A stretch of DNA of 64,000 nt, taken from contig NZ_JADPVH010000016.1 of the NCBI RefSeq assembly GCF_026932795.1, forward strand, positions 1 to 64,000, given 5' to 3'. Below are positions 24,665 to 33,490 of the stretch, one piece after another (positions within the stretch are counted from its first letter, which is position 1; every line of letters starts with the position of its first letter). The stretch comes from Paenarthrobacter sp. Z7-10 (GTDB taxonomy: Bacteria; Actinomycetota; Actinomycetes; Actinomycetales; Micrococcaceae). The position numbers and the translations under genes are program-made. The notes beneath the pieces are model-generated. The model was not told the origin of the DNA, did not search any database, and was given only the letters and a program-made list of their open reading frames with translations.

Positions 24665-25876
24665 CTAAACGACTCGCTCCCCGCGGCGCCAGACGGCGTG
24701 CGTCATTGGCATGCCGGGACGGTAAGCCAGGTGGGTGGCGCTGGGCCCGGCCAGTACATGCAGGTCCGCGCGGTGGCCCACTGCGATGGATCCGACCGCG
24801 CGCCGGCCGTCCGCATCCTCGCCGCGTTCCACCCCCAGTGCCAGCGCCCCGCCGTAGGTCGCAGCCCGCACCGCCTCGGCAACGCTCAGCCCCATCTGCA
24901 GCACGGCCGTCGTCACGCAGTAGTTCATGGAAGTGGTGTACGACGTTCCGGGGTTGCAGTTCGAGGCGAGCGCAATCTGCACTTTGCGGTCCAGCAGGAG
25001 GCGTGCTGGCGCCAGTGGCTGCCGGGTGGAGAGGTCGCAGGCCGGAAGGCAGGTTGCAACCGTACCCGGGTGGCCGGTCCCGGACGCCGCGTCCCACTGC
25101 GCCCAGCTGTCCGCGAGCGCCGAGACGTCGTCGTCGTCCAGGTAATTCACGTGATCCACGCTCGCCGCCTTGAGCTCGACAGCCAGCCGCACGCCGGGAC
25201 CGTTCCCCAGCTGGTTGCCGTGCACGCGCAGGCCCAGCCCGGCCGCGCGGCAGGCAAGCAGAACCTGGCGGGATTGCGCCTCACTGAAGGCGCCGCGTTC
25301 GCAGAAAACGTCGGCCCACTGGACCCAGTCCCGCACGGCCGTCAGCATATCTCCGCAGACAAGGTTCACGTAGTCTTGGGCATCGGTGCCGGGCGGCACC
25401 AGGTGAGCGCCCAGAAACGTCACCTGATCAACCTGTTCCGCGGCTATCCGGGCACTGCGCGCCTCCTGGTGAACGTCCAGCCCGTAGCCGGTCTTCGTCT
25501 CCAGGTAGGTGGTTCCGCCGGCGGCGGACGCGGCGACGCGGCGCTGAAGCAGGCGGCGCAGTTCGTCGTCGTCGGCGGCCCGGGTGGCCGCCACGGTAAC
25601 GCCGATCCCGCCCGCGCTGTAACTCTGTCCGGCCATCCGGGCCTCAAATTCGGCCGTTCTGTCGCCCGCGAAGACCAGGTGAGAGTGCGAATCGACCCAT
25701 CCCGGAAGCACAGCCCGGCCCATGGCGTCGAAGACCTCGTCGGCCGCCGGCGCCGCAGCGGCGTCGCCGAGCCACGCGATCCGCTCCCCCTCGAGGACGA
25801 CGGCGGCGCGCTGGCGGACCTGGTGCTCAAGATCCTGTGTCATCAGTTCGCCAATGTTGGTGATCAGCATGCTCAT
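24665..25876 (-). CDS. hutI: Imidazolonepropionase HutI
   Basis: 403-residue amidohydrolase that opens the imidazolone ring in histidine breakdown, giving N-formimino-glutamate. The metal site is WVDSHSHLVFAGDR, with later HGNQLGN and SNCNPGTSYTTSMNY, and the substrate loop YSAGGIGVTVAATRAA is specific for HutI. Other hut genes (hutH, hutU, a formimino-glutamate hydrolase) are not in the window, so it is either a lone gene or separated from them. AGGG stands 8 bases before the ATG. Short tandem repeats lie on both sides. Confidence 0.94.
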   Translation of the reverse strand: MSMLITNIGELMTQDLEHQVRQRAAVVLEGERIAWLGDAAAAPAADEVFDAMGRAVLPGWVDSHSHLVFAGDRTAEFEARMAGQSYSAGGIGVTVAATRAADDDELRRLLQRRVAASAAGGTTYLETKTGYGLDVHQEARSARIAAEQVDQVTFLGAHLVPPGTDAQDYVNLVCGDMLTAVRDWVQWADVFCERGAFSEAQSRQVLLACRAAGLGLRVHGNQLGNGPGVRLAVELKAASVDHVNYLDDDDVSALADSWAQWDAASGTGHPGTVATCLPACDLSTRQPLAPARLLLDRKVQIALASNCNPGTSYTTSMNYCVTTAVLQMGLSVAEAVRAATYGGALALGVERGEDADGRRAVGSIAVGHRADLHVLAGPSATHLAYRPGMPMTHAVWRRGERVV

Positions 25877-25957
25877 GCTTCAACCCTACGGCGGCGGTGG
25901 GCAGCGCAGCAGCTCCGAATGAGTGCTCCCGTCTGTCATCCCGGATGCAGCTCCGCG

Positions 25958-26050
25958 GGTTATTCCGCAGGTCACTCCGGGGGGTCACTCCGGGGGTCAT
26001 TCCGGAGGTCATTCCGGAGGAGTTCCAGAGGAGTTCCGGAGGGGTTCCGA
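25958..26050. repeat. 12-bp tandem repeat upstream of hutI
   Basis: Seven or eight degenerate copies of GGTCATTCCGGA (variants GGTCACTCCGGG and GAGTTCCGGA). They lie 80-170 bases before the hutI start on the minus strand, within the leader or promoter region. The rest of 25877-26223 holds the dyad at 26124 and no gene. Confidence 0.8.
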
Positions 26051-26123
26051 CACGCTCGGGAAACGAAAGTAATGTGCCGCCCCGAGTCGGGAAAATGATG
26101 GATAGTGATCGGTAGTTACTGTT

Positions 26124-26138
26124 TTGTTGCTCGAACAA
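26124..26138. promoter_or_regulatory. Candidate operator TTGTT-N5-AACAA
   Basis: A perfect dyad TTGTTGCTCGAACAA about 86 bases before the first gene of the sugar-uptake cluster. Its position and form fit a LacI- or DeoR-type repressor site. No regulator gene is adjacent. Confidence 0.4.
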
Positions 26139-26223
26139 TCATTGACGATCGCCTCGAGGGGTGATTGACTTCACATAGTCCCCGCCGTGTTATGCACGGA
26201 CTGTTCCTGCGAATCGAGGCATT

Positions 26224-27459
26224 TTGAACGACATATCCACTGACCAACTCCCTGCCACCGGCAATCTGCGGGTGGGCATTGCAGGCATTGGGGCACGTGC
26301 CGAGCTGGGCACTAGGGTAGAGGCTTCCGGCCTGGGAAAGGTGGTTGCGGCAGCCGATCCGACCCTGCGCGGACGGGAACGGGCGCTCCGGCTCTTCGGC
26401 GCCGACACAACGGTCGTCGCCGATCACCGCCAACTGCTGGAGATCACGCCACCCCTGGACGCCGTTATTGTCACCTCGCCCGACGATACCCACGCCGGCA
26501 TCGCCGTCGATCTGCTCCGGGCGGGTATACCCGTGTATCTGGAAAAGCCGATTGCCACCACGGCTGAGGACGCGGACAGCGTACTCAGCACCGCCGCGCA
26601 GACAGGAACCAAACTCTACGTTGGGCACAACATGCGCCATATGGCGGTGGTTCAGTTGATGCGCGACGTGATCCAACGAGGTGAAATCGGAGAGGTCAAG
26701 GCCGTCTGGTGCCGCCACTTCGTCGGCAACGGTGGCGATTACTATTTCAAGGACTGGCACGCCGATCGACGGCACTCAACCAGCCTGCTGCTGCAAAAAG
26801 GCGCACACGACATCGATATTATCCACTGGCTCGCCGGCGGCTACACCCGGAACGTGGTGGCGATGGGCGACCTGGCCGTCTACGGTGCGGTAACCGACCG
26901 GCGCGATAACTCCGACCAGCTGATGAATGACTGGTTCTCGCTGAAGAATTGGCCGCCGCTGGAACAGACCAACCTCAACCCGGTGATTGACGTCGAGGAC
27001 ATCTCCATGGTCTCCATGCAGTTGGACAACGGCGTCCTGGCCTCTTACGAGCAATGCCATTTCACCCCGGACTATTGGCGGAACTACACCATCATTGGCA
27101 CCGAGGGGCGGCTGGAGAACTTCGGTGACAGCGACGGCGGCGTGGTGCGGGTGTGGAATCAACGCTCCGGCTACTCCGCGGACGGGGACCGGTCCTATCC
27201 GATCACCGGTGACGCCGACGGGCACAGCGATGCCGACCAGCTCACCATGACGGAATTCCTGCGCTTCGTTCAGCACGGCGAACCGACTCAAACGTCCCCC
27301 CTTGCGGCCCGCAATGCCGTCATGACGGCAATCGCCGCCACGCAATCGCTGCGCAGTGGAGCTCGGCCCCAGGCGGTGCCGCCGGTTTCCGATGAGCTGC
27401 TGAGCTACTTCCAGGCCAATCAACAGGCGCCGGTCTCCCCCGGTAGGATCCACCCCTAA
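26224..27459 (+). CDS. Gfo/Idh/MocA family oxidoreductase (first of three)
   Basis: 411 residues. The Rossmann domain begins at LRVGIAGIGARAELG, the conserved VTSPDDTHA and YLEKPIATT follow with the EKP lysine of the active site, and HDIDIIHWLAGG marks the substrate domain. NAD(P)-dependent oxidation or reduction of a sugar or cyclitol is the family role; the exact substrate is unknown. The start is TTG with GAGG upstream. It is the first gene of a plus-strand cluster with an ABC importer, suggesting that the imported sugar is oxidised. Confidence 0.88.
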   Translation: MNDISTDQLPATGNLRVGIAGIGARAELGTRVEASGLGKVVAAADPTLRGRERALRLFGADTTVVADHRQLLEITPPLDAVIVTSPDDTHAGIAVDLLRAGIPVYLEKPIATTAEDADSVLSTAAQTGTKLYVGHNMRHMAVVQLMRDVIQRGEIGEVKAVWCRHFVGNGGDYYFKDWHADRRHSTSLLLQKGAHDIDIIHWLAGGYTRNVVAMGDLAVYGAVTDRRDNSDQLMNDWFSLKNWPPLEQTNLNPVIDVEDISMVSMQLDNGVLASYEQCHFTPDYWRNYTIIGTEGRLENFGDSDGGVVRVWNQRSGYSADGDRSYPITGDADGHSDADQLTMTEFLRFVQHGEPTQTSPLAARNAVMTAIAATQSLRSGARPQAVPPVSDELLSYFQANQQAPVSPGRIHP

Positions 27460-27505
27460 CAAAGACAACGGTTCCGCACGGAACCGGCATTCAAGGAGCA
27501 TGTTT

Positions 27506-28795
27506 ATGAGACGAATCAAGTTCGGACTGGGTATGGCTGCTGCGCTGAGCGTCGCGCTCCTGACCGGTTGTGGCGGCGGTGCCTCGGAACCTGCCAAGGC
27601 GGGGCCGGCACCAACTGACCTCAAGGCTGAGATCACCTACGGCTACTGGGACGTGAACCAGAAGCCGGCCATGGACAAGGTTATTTCGCAGTTCAACCAG
27701 GACTATCCCAACATCAAGGTCACCAGCGAAGTTACGCCCTACGCGCAGTACTTCACGAAGCTCCAGACTCAGGGCAGCTCCAACACGCTTCCCGACGTTT
27801 TCTGGATGAATGGTCCCAACTTTCAGCTGTACGCCTCCAATGGGCAGTTGGCGCCTATGACCGCCCTGACCGATTCGAAGCAGGTGGATCCCGCCAACTA
27901 CCCCGAGTCGCTGAACAAGCTCTACAGTCTCGATGGAAAGCAATACGGTGTGCCCAAGGACTTTGACACCATTGCCCTCTGGTACAACAAAGCGCTGTTC
28001 AAGCAGGCCGGGGTCGCGGTGCCGACGGCGGACTGGACCTGGGACGACTTCCACAAGGCAGCGAAGACCATCAGCGACAAGCTCAAGAGTAAGGGTATTT
28101 ACGGCGTGGCCACCAACATGTCCGGTGGTCAGGAGGGGTACTACGACTCGATTCTCCAGGCCGGCGGCAGCATCATCTCCGCGGACGGCAAGAAATCCGG
28201 CTACGACGACCCGAAATCCATCAAAGGTCTCCAGCTCTGGGCTGACCTGATCGCCGATGGCTCATCGCCGACCATGCAGCAGCTGTCCGACACTCCGGCC
28301 AACAAGTGGTTCGATAACGGCAAAGCCGCAATGGAGTGGACCGGAACGTGGCAGGTCTCGGAAATCAAGGCATCGCCCGTCAAGGATGACGCATCCGTGG
28401 CCCCGCTGCCCAAGGGTGAACAAAAGGCCACCGTGATCCACGGCCTGGCCAATGTGGTGAGTGCCAAGTCCAAAAATTTACAGGCCGCCCAGGCGTTCCA
28501 GGCCTTCCTGGGAACGAAGGCAGCGGCGCTGACCCAAGCGAACATGGGTGCCGCGAATCCGGCCTTCAACGGAACCCAGCAGGCCTTCGTTGACTCCGTT
28601 CCAAGCTTCAACATCAAGGTGTTCGAAGACGCAGCCAATGAATATGCCTTCCCGTTCCCGGTTTCGAAAAATACCGCGGCGTGGAACCAGTTGGAGACGG
28701 ACCTGCTGCCCGACGCCTTCGCGGGGAAGAAGCCCGTCGCTGACGTTGCCAAGGAACTGGCGGACAAAATGAACGCACTGCTGGCAAAGGAATAG
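27506..28795 (+). CDS. Sugar ABC transporter substrate-binding lipoprotein
   Basis: 429 residues. The signal peptide MRRIKFGLGMAAALSVALL ends at the lipobox LTGC, so Cys22 would be lipidated and the protein held on the outer face of the membrane. The rest is the family-1 solute-binding fold (AEITYGYWDVN, NTLPDVFWMNGPN, KDFDTIALWYNKALFK, GKAAMEWTGTW). ATG 27506 is chosen because AGGAG is 7 bases away; ATG 27500 is too close. It feeds the two permeases that follow. The ligand is probably a mono- or oligosaccharide or inositol. Confidence 0.92.
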   Translation: MRRIKFGLGMAAALSVALLTGCGGGASEPAKAGPAPTDLKAEITYGYWDVNQKPAMDKVISQFNQDYPNIKVTSEVTPYAQYFTKLQTQGSSNTLPDVFWMNGPNFQLYASNGQLAPMTALTDSKQVDPANYPESLNKLYSLDGKQYGVPKDFDTIALWYNKALFKQAGVAVPTADWTWDDFHKAAKTISDKLKSKGIYGVATNMSGGQEGYYDSILQAGGSIISADGKKSGYDDPKSIKGLQLWADLIADGSSPTMQQLSDTPANKWFDNGKAAMEWTGTWQVSEIKASPVKDDASVAPLPKGEQKATVIHGLANVVSAKSKNLQAAQAFQAFLGTKAAALTQANMGAANPAFNGTQQAFVDSVPSFNIKVFEDAANEYAFPFPVSKNTAAWNQLETDLLPDAFAGKKPVADVAKELADKMNALLAKE

Positions 28796-28804
28796 TCTGC
28801 GGCG

Positions 28805-29758
28805 ATGACAGCTAATACTGCAGCAAGGGTGGGCGCCCCGGGGCGGGCGTCCACCCCCCGTGCACCGCGAAATCAGCGCGGCGTCAGGGCGACGGACGGG
28901 TGGTGGCCCGCGGCTTTCATCCTGCCGCTCTTTATCGGCGTCGCCATCTTCTTCCTCTACCCGATCGTGGAGACGGCGTATCTGAGCTTTACGGCGTCCG
29001 GCGCGTTTGGCGGCTCCACCTTTACCGGTGTGGAAAATTACGCAAAACTGGCCTCCGATCCGCAGATCGGCCGCTCCCTGCTGAACACCTTGATCTACAC
29101 AGCGATCGTCCTGTGCGGGGTACCCCTAGCCGTGGGGCTGGCAAGCCTGGTCAACCGCCCCGGGTTGCGGTTCGCCAAGTTTTACCGCACGATGTTCTTC
29201 CTTCCGTATGTCGCCATGCCGGTGGCCATCTCGATGGTGTGGCGGATGATTTACAACGGCGATTTTGGCGTGCTGAATTTTGCGCTGTCCCGGGTGGGCA
29301 TCAACGGACCGCACTGGATCTCCACCGATGGGCTTGCGCTGCTCTCCGTGGCGGTGCTGGGCTTGTGGATCTCGCTGGGCTTCAACATGATCATCCTGTC
29401 CGCCGGCCTCAAGGGCATTCCCGTGGAACTGTACGAAGCGGCCTCCATCGACGGGGCAAGCCGCTTCCGGCAGTTCCGCCAGATCACCGTGCCGCTGCTG
29501 ACGCCGTCGATCTTCTTCGTCGTCGTCATCACCGTGATCGGCGGCTTTCAGCTCTTCGACCTGCTCTTCGTCCTGCTGGGCAGCACCAATCCCGCCATGG
29601 CCGATTCACAATCCCTGGTCTACCTCTTTTTCAATGAATCATTCATCAAGAACAACAAGGGCTATGGCGCCACCATCGCCATGCTGATCCTTGTGCTGGT
29701 GTCAATCGCCACGGCCATCCAGTTCCGCTTACAACGACGGTGGGTCAACTATGTCTAG
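28805..29758 (+). CDS. Sugar ABC transporter permease (MalF/UgpA type)
   Basis: 317 residues with six predicted transmembrane segments. The EAA loop ELYEAASIDGASRFRQFRQI contacts the ATPase, and PLLTPSIFFVVV follows. It lies 9 bases after the binding protein. Its 3' end overlaps the next permease by 8 bases, so the two are made together. No ATP-binding subunit is encoded in the cluster; as in many actinobacteria a shared MsiK-type ATPase elsewhere would be needed. Confidence 0.93.
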   Translation: MTANTAARVGAPGRASTPRAPRNQRGVRATDGWWPAAFILPLFIGVAIFFLYPIVETAYLSFTASGAFGGSTFTGVENYAKLASDPQIGRSLLNTLIYTAIVLCGVPLAVGLASLVNRPGLRFAKFYRTMFFLPYVAMPVAISMVWRMIYNGDFGVLNFALSRVGINGPHWISTDGLALLSVAVLGLWISLGFNMIILSAGLKGIPVELYEAASIDGASRFRQFRQITVPLLTPSIFFVVVITVIGGFQLFDLLFVLLGSTNPAMADSQSLVYLFFNESFIKNNKGYGATIAMLILVLVSIATAIQFRLQRRWVNYV

Positions 29759-30629
29759 TTCCCTGACACAGCAGCTGGCCATCCCGCGCGCCCGCCTCCG
29801 GGCTTCGCAGCGGCGCAAACGCGGTTCCAACGTCGGTGCGCACATCATCCTGATCACCGGCAGCGTCATCATGATCTTCCCGTTCCTGTGGCAGATCATC
29901 ATGTCGCTCTCGACAAACTCCCAGGTCATGTCCGTTCCGCCAACGTTTTGGCCCAACGACCTGCAGTGGCACAACTTCGCGGACGTATTCACCGCCATGC
30001 CGTTCATGAGCCAGTTCTGGGTATCGGTGAGCATCACGATCATCAGGACCATCGGCCAGTTGGCCCTGTGCTCGCTGGCCGGCTATGCCTTTGCCCGGAT
30101 GCGGTTTCCGTTTAAGGGCCTGATTTTGGGCATCATCCTGGCCATCCTGATGGTCCCGTCGCAGGTCTACCTGATCCCGCAGTACCAGATCATCCAGGGT
30201 CTCGGCTGGCTCAACTCCACGGCCGGCATTGTCGCCCCCGGCATCTTCAGCGCTTTCGGGACCTTCATGATGCGGCAGTTCTTCCTTGGCCTGCCCGATG
30301 AACTGGAAGAAGCAGCCCGCTTGGATGGCTGCAATCCATTCCAGACATTTTGGAAGGTCATGCTTCCGCTGGCCAAACCGGGGCTCTCTGCTCTGGCCAT
30401 CATTACCGTGCTGTGGTCCTGGAATGATCTGCTCTGGCCCCTTGTGGTGTCCACGTACGCCGAAAGCATGCCACTTTCAGCCGGGCTCGCCACCCTGCAG
30501 GGCCAAAACTCCACCAACTACCCCGTCCTGATGGCCGCCAGCCTGATGGCAAGCGCACCGGTCCTGATCCTGTTCCTGGTGATGCAGCGCCGCGTGATCG
30601 ATGGCATCGCCTTCTCTGGAATGAAATAG
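29751..30629 (+). CDS. Sugar ABC transporter permease (MalG/UgpE type)
   Basis: 292 residues, six transmembrane segments, with the EAA loop ELEEAARLDGCNPFQTFWKV and the terminal RRVIDGIAFSGMK tail seen in nearly all MalG-type proteins. The start ATG overlaps the previous gene, and the longer open frame upstream is discarded for that reason. It partners with the permease at 28805. Confidence 0.94.
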   Translation: MSSSLTQQLAIPRARLRASQRRKRGSNVGAHIILITGSVIMIFPFLWQIIMSLSTNSQVMSVPPTFWPNDLQWHNFADVFTAMPFMSQFWVSVSITIIRTIGQLALCSLAGYAFARMRFPFKGLILGIILAILMVPSQVYLIPQYQIIQGLGWLNSTAGIVAPGIFSAFGTFMMRQFFLGLPDELEEAARLDGCNPFQTFWKVMLPLAKPGLSALAIITVLWSWNDLLWPLVVSTYAESMPLSAGLATLQGQNSTNYPVLMAASLMASAPVLILFLVMQRRVIDGIAFSGMK

Positions 30630-30635
30630 GACCCT

Positions 30636-31646
30636 GTGACTGAATTAAAAGTAGGACTGGTCGGATCCGGCGGCATCACCGGCGTCCACGTGCCGGCATG
30701 GCTCGCTCTCGGGGCGAAGGTGACGGTCTACTCCCTGGAGGGGGCCGAGGAACTCGCCGGGCGGTACGGCCTGAAGGTTGCCCCTACACTCGAGGAGCTG
30801 CTGGAGTGCGCCGACATTGTCGACATCTGCACGCCGACGGCGAGCCACAGTGACATTTCGCTCGCCGCCATCCGTGCCGGCAAGGACATCATCTGTGAGA
30901 AACCCGTGGCACGCACTGTAGCCGAAGGCACCGCGGTGCTGCGCGCTGCGCGTGCGGCTGGGGTGCAGATATATCCCGGTCACGTGGTCCGCTTTTTCCC
31001 CGAGTACGCCGCGGCCAAAGCTGCCATTGACGCCGGCCGGCTGGGCATTCCGGCTATCCTGCGCTTCAGCCGCGGCGGAGCGGGGCCTCTTAGGGACTGG
31101 TTCTACGATCAAGAACAGTCCGGCGGGCTGATTATGGACCAGATGATCCATGACCTGGACCAGGCGCGTTGGCTGGCCGGAGAAGTAACTCAGGTTTACG
31201 CCATCCAGCATCCGGCCACCGCCGCTGGCAAGACGCCGCGGACGGTCAGTGCCCACGTGACGTTGACCCACCACAGCGGTGCCATTTCGCATATCCAAGG
31301 CGTCTGGGGACCGGCGACCATGGAGTTCCGGACATCGTTCGACTTGGCAGGGGACGCCGGCTCCCTTCACTTCGACTCCGCGGCCGATGCGTCCGTGGTG
31401 AGCAACCTCGGCCAGCACAACGAGGCCTCGTATCTCCCGGCTGCCACGGGGGCTGAAAGCCCCTATCTGACGCAAATCCGTGAATTCGCCGCTGCCATCA
31501 GCGGCGGTCCGGCTCCGCGGGTTTCTTTTGACGATGGGCTCGTCGCCCTTGCCCTCGCCGAGGCCGCCAATGAATCGCTGCGATCCGGCCAGGCGGTCCC
31601 GTTCGCGGCTCCGCAGGTCGCCGCAGCCCAAAGCAGCACGCGATGA
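30636..31646 (+). CDS. Gfo/Idh/MocA family oxidoreductase (second of three)
   Basis: 336 residues. KVGLVGSGGITGVHVPAW is the nucleotide loop, IVDICTPTASHSDI and ICEKPVART the catalytic EKP region, and GGLIMDQMIHDLDQARWLAG the substrate-site histidine and aspartate. The start is GTG, 6 bases after the permease stop codon. The ATGA at the end overlaps the next oxidoreductase. The function is probably a second oxidation or epimerisation step on the imported sugar. Confidence 0.9.
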   Translation: MTELKVGLVGSGGITGVHVPAWLALGAKVTVYSLEGAEELAGRYGLKVAPTLEELLECADIVDICTPTASHSDISLAAIRAGKDIICEKPVARTVAEGTAVLRAARAAGVQIYPGHVVRFFPEYAAAKAAIDAGRLGIPAILRFSRGGAGPLRDWFYDQEQSGGLIMDQMIHDLDQARWLAGEVTQVYAIQHPATAAGKTPRTVSAHVTLTHHSGAISHIQGVWGPATMEFRTSFDLAGDAGSLHFDSAADASVVSNLGQHNEASYLPAATGAESPYLTQIREFAAAISGGPAPRVSFDDGLVALALAEAANESLRSGQAVPFAAPQVAAAQSSTR

Positions 31647-32728
31647 CCGGGCCCACCACCGCGCCCCGGCTCAAGGTCGCCCTGCTGTCCTTCGCGCATA
31701 CCCATGCCCACAGCTATCTCCGCCACCTGTGCGCCCGCGATGACGTTGAGCTGCTGACAGCGGACCCGGAGGGCGCGGCCGCCTCCGATGCGGGCCCCAG
31801 GGGTGCGGAATTCGCCGCCGATTACGGCGTCCGGTATGTCGACAGCTATGAGGAGGCACTTGCCTGGCAGCCGCAGGCGGTCATTATCTGCGCGGAGAAC
31901 TCCAGGCATCTGGAGTTGGTCCGCAAGGCCGCAGCGGTCGGAGCAGACATCCTCTGTGAGAAGCCACTCGCCACCTCGGCGATCGACGCAAAGTCGGCGG
32001 TGGACGCTTCGGACGCCGCCGCAGTGCAGTTGATGATCGCCTTCCCGGTCCGATTTTCGCCCGCTTACCGCGAACTAAAGGAACGAGTACGGGCCGGACA
32101 ATTAGGAGACGTGCTTTCCGTCGTGGGAACCAATAACGGTTGGATGCCCACGGACCGGTCCTGGTTTACCGATCCGGAACTGGCAGGCGGCGGCGCCTTG
32201 GTCGATCACGTGGTGCACTGCGCCGACCTGCTCGACGATCTGCTGGGCCTGCCGGTTCTCAGCGTCCGGGCCGTTACGAACCGGATACTTCACGCCGACA
32301 CCGGCGTCCGGGTCGAGACCGGCGGCATGGTGAATCTGACGTATGACGGCGGTATCATCGCCACGATCGATTGTTCCTGGAGCCAGCCCGCCAGTGCACC
32401 CACCTGGGGTGGACTAACCTTGCAAGTTACGGGCACCAAGGGCTCCATCAAGATAGACCCATTTGCCTCCCACGTCGGCGGCTACGACAGCCGCGGCGCC
32501 CTGTGGCTGCCCTTCGGAGCCGATTTGGACGCCCTGATGCTCGAGCGGTTCCTGGACATGGTCCAGACCGGAGACATGACGGGCGCGGACGGCCGCGGCG
32601 GGCTGCGGACCGTGCAGATTGTCAACGCGGCGCAGGAGTCGGCCAGGACGGGTCAGCCAGTGCGCCTTCGCAGCGAGGAGCGGACCGTGCGGACACTGCG
32701 GGAGCAGGCGCAGGAGCAGGTGCACTGA
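31643..32728 (+). CDS. Gfo/Idh/MocA family oxidoreductase (third of three)
   Basis: 361 residues. The N-terminus LKVALLSFAHTHAHSYLRHL lacks the usual GxGxxG loop and has a histidine-rich substitute. VIICAENSRHLEL and LCEKPLATS are present, and GGGALVDHVVHCADLLDDLLG gives the substrate motif. This variant class occurs in sugar-acid and inositol clusters. It overlaps the previous gene by ATGA. The different nucleotide loop suggests a distinct cofactor geometry or a non-redox role. Confidence 0.88.
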   Translation: MTGPTTAPRLKVALLSFAHTHAHSYLRHLCARDDVELLTADPEGAAASDAGPRGAEFAADYGVRYVDSYEEALAWQPQAVIICAENSRHLELVRKAAAVGADILCEKPLATSAIDAKSAVDASDAAAVQLMIAFPVRFSPAYRELKERVRAGQLGDVLSVVGTNNGWMPTDRSWFTDPELAGGGALVDHVVHCADLLDDLLGLPVLSVRAVTNRILHADTGVRVETGGMVNLTYDGGIIATIDCSWSQPASAPTWGGLTLQVTGTKGSIKIDPFASHVGGYDSRGALWLPFGADLDALMLERFLDMVQTGDMTGADGRGGLRTVQIVNAAQESARTGQPVRLRSEERTVRTLREQAQEQVH

Positions 32729-32754
32729 GACAGACGAGGTGAGAGAATCACGGG

Positions 32755-33453
32755 GTGACTTTCGCCTCGCTGCTGGCCTTTGCCGGACTGTGCCTGCTGT
32801 TGTCCCTGACACCCGGGCCGGATACTTTTCTCGTGCTGCGGATTGCGCTCAACCGCGTCGGTGCAGGGCTCGCGGCGGCGGCGGGCCGCGCGTTGGCCGG
32901 CCTGATGTGGGCGGCGCTGGTCGGTGCAGGGCTGGCAGCCGTCCTGGAGCAGTCCGCGCTGATCTTCCGCTGGCTGAAAATCGCCGGTGGGCTGTATCTT
33001 CTCTATTTGGGCATTTCAACTTTTCTCCGCTCCCGGCGGGACGGCATCCGTCGGCAGTCCTCCTCGACCGCAGCGCACGACGACGTCGCCAGCGAAGAGC
33101 GGGCCGGAACGGCTGGAAGCCCGGCCGGCCGGGCCACGCCACGTTACGGCACGATGGCGGGATTCTGGGCCGGCGCCGTTTCCACCCTGCTCAACCCTAA
33201 GGTGGGCCTGTTTTATCTTGCTGTGGTTCCGCAGTTCATTCCGCATGGCGGCAACACCCTTGCGACGGCGCTGGTTTTGGGATGCATCGAGTCCGGAATC
33301 GGGTTCAGTTATCTGGCCGCGGTGGCTATCGTCGCCGCGAAAGCCATGGGCTGGCTGCGTAAGCCCAAGGTCAGCAGCGTAATGGAACGCGCCAGCAGTG
33401 CGATTCTCGCCGCCCTGGGCTTGGGCGTTTTGGCGTCCGGAGCCAGCAGTTAG
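32755..33453 (+). CDS. LysE family amino-acid exporter
   Basis: 232 residues with five or six hydrophobic segments. The family signature LLLSLTPGPDTFLVLRIAL is followed by LKIAGGLYLLYLGI and AGAVSTLLNPKVGLFYLAVVPQF. An inserted polar loop of about 45 residues in the middle (SRRDGIRRQSSS...) is longer than usual. RhtB/LysE proteins export amino acids such as threonine, homoserine or lysine. It is convergent with the threonine-degradation genes, which makes threonine or glycine export a reasonable guess. GTG start. Confidence 0.9.
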   Translation: MTFASLLAFAGLCLLLSLTPGPDTFLVLRIALNRVGAGLAAAAGRALAGLMWAALVGAGLAAVLEQSALIFRWLKIAGGLYLLYLGISTFLRSRRDGIRRQSSSTAAHDDVASEERAGTAGSPAGRATPRYGTMAGFWAGAVSTLLNPKVGLFYLAVVPQFIPHGGNTLATALVLGCIESGIGFSYLAAVAIVAAKAMGWLRKPKVSSVMERASSAILAALGLGVLASGASS

Positions 33454-33490
33454 GAGGGACCAGTCCAAGGCCCCTGCGTTGGCGACGCCT

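Noticed and set aside
24551-26098. A 515-codon open frame on the plus strand
   Set aside because: It is antisense to hutI, has no family resemblance and is opened by the tandem repeats at both ends; hutI on the minus strand explains the region.
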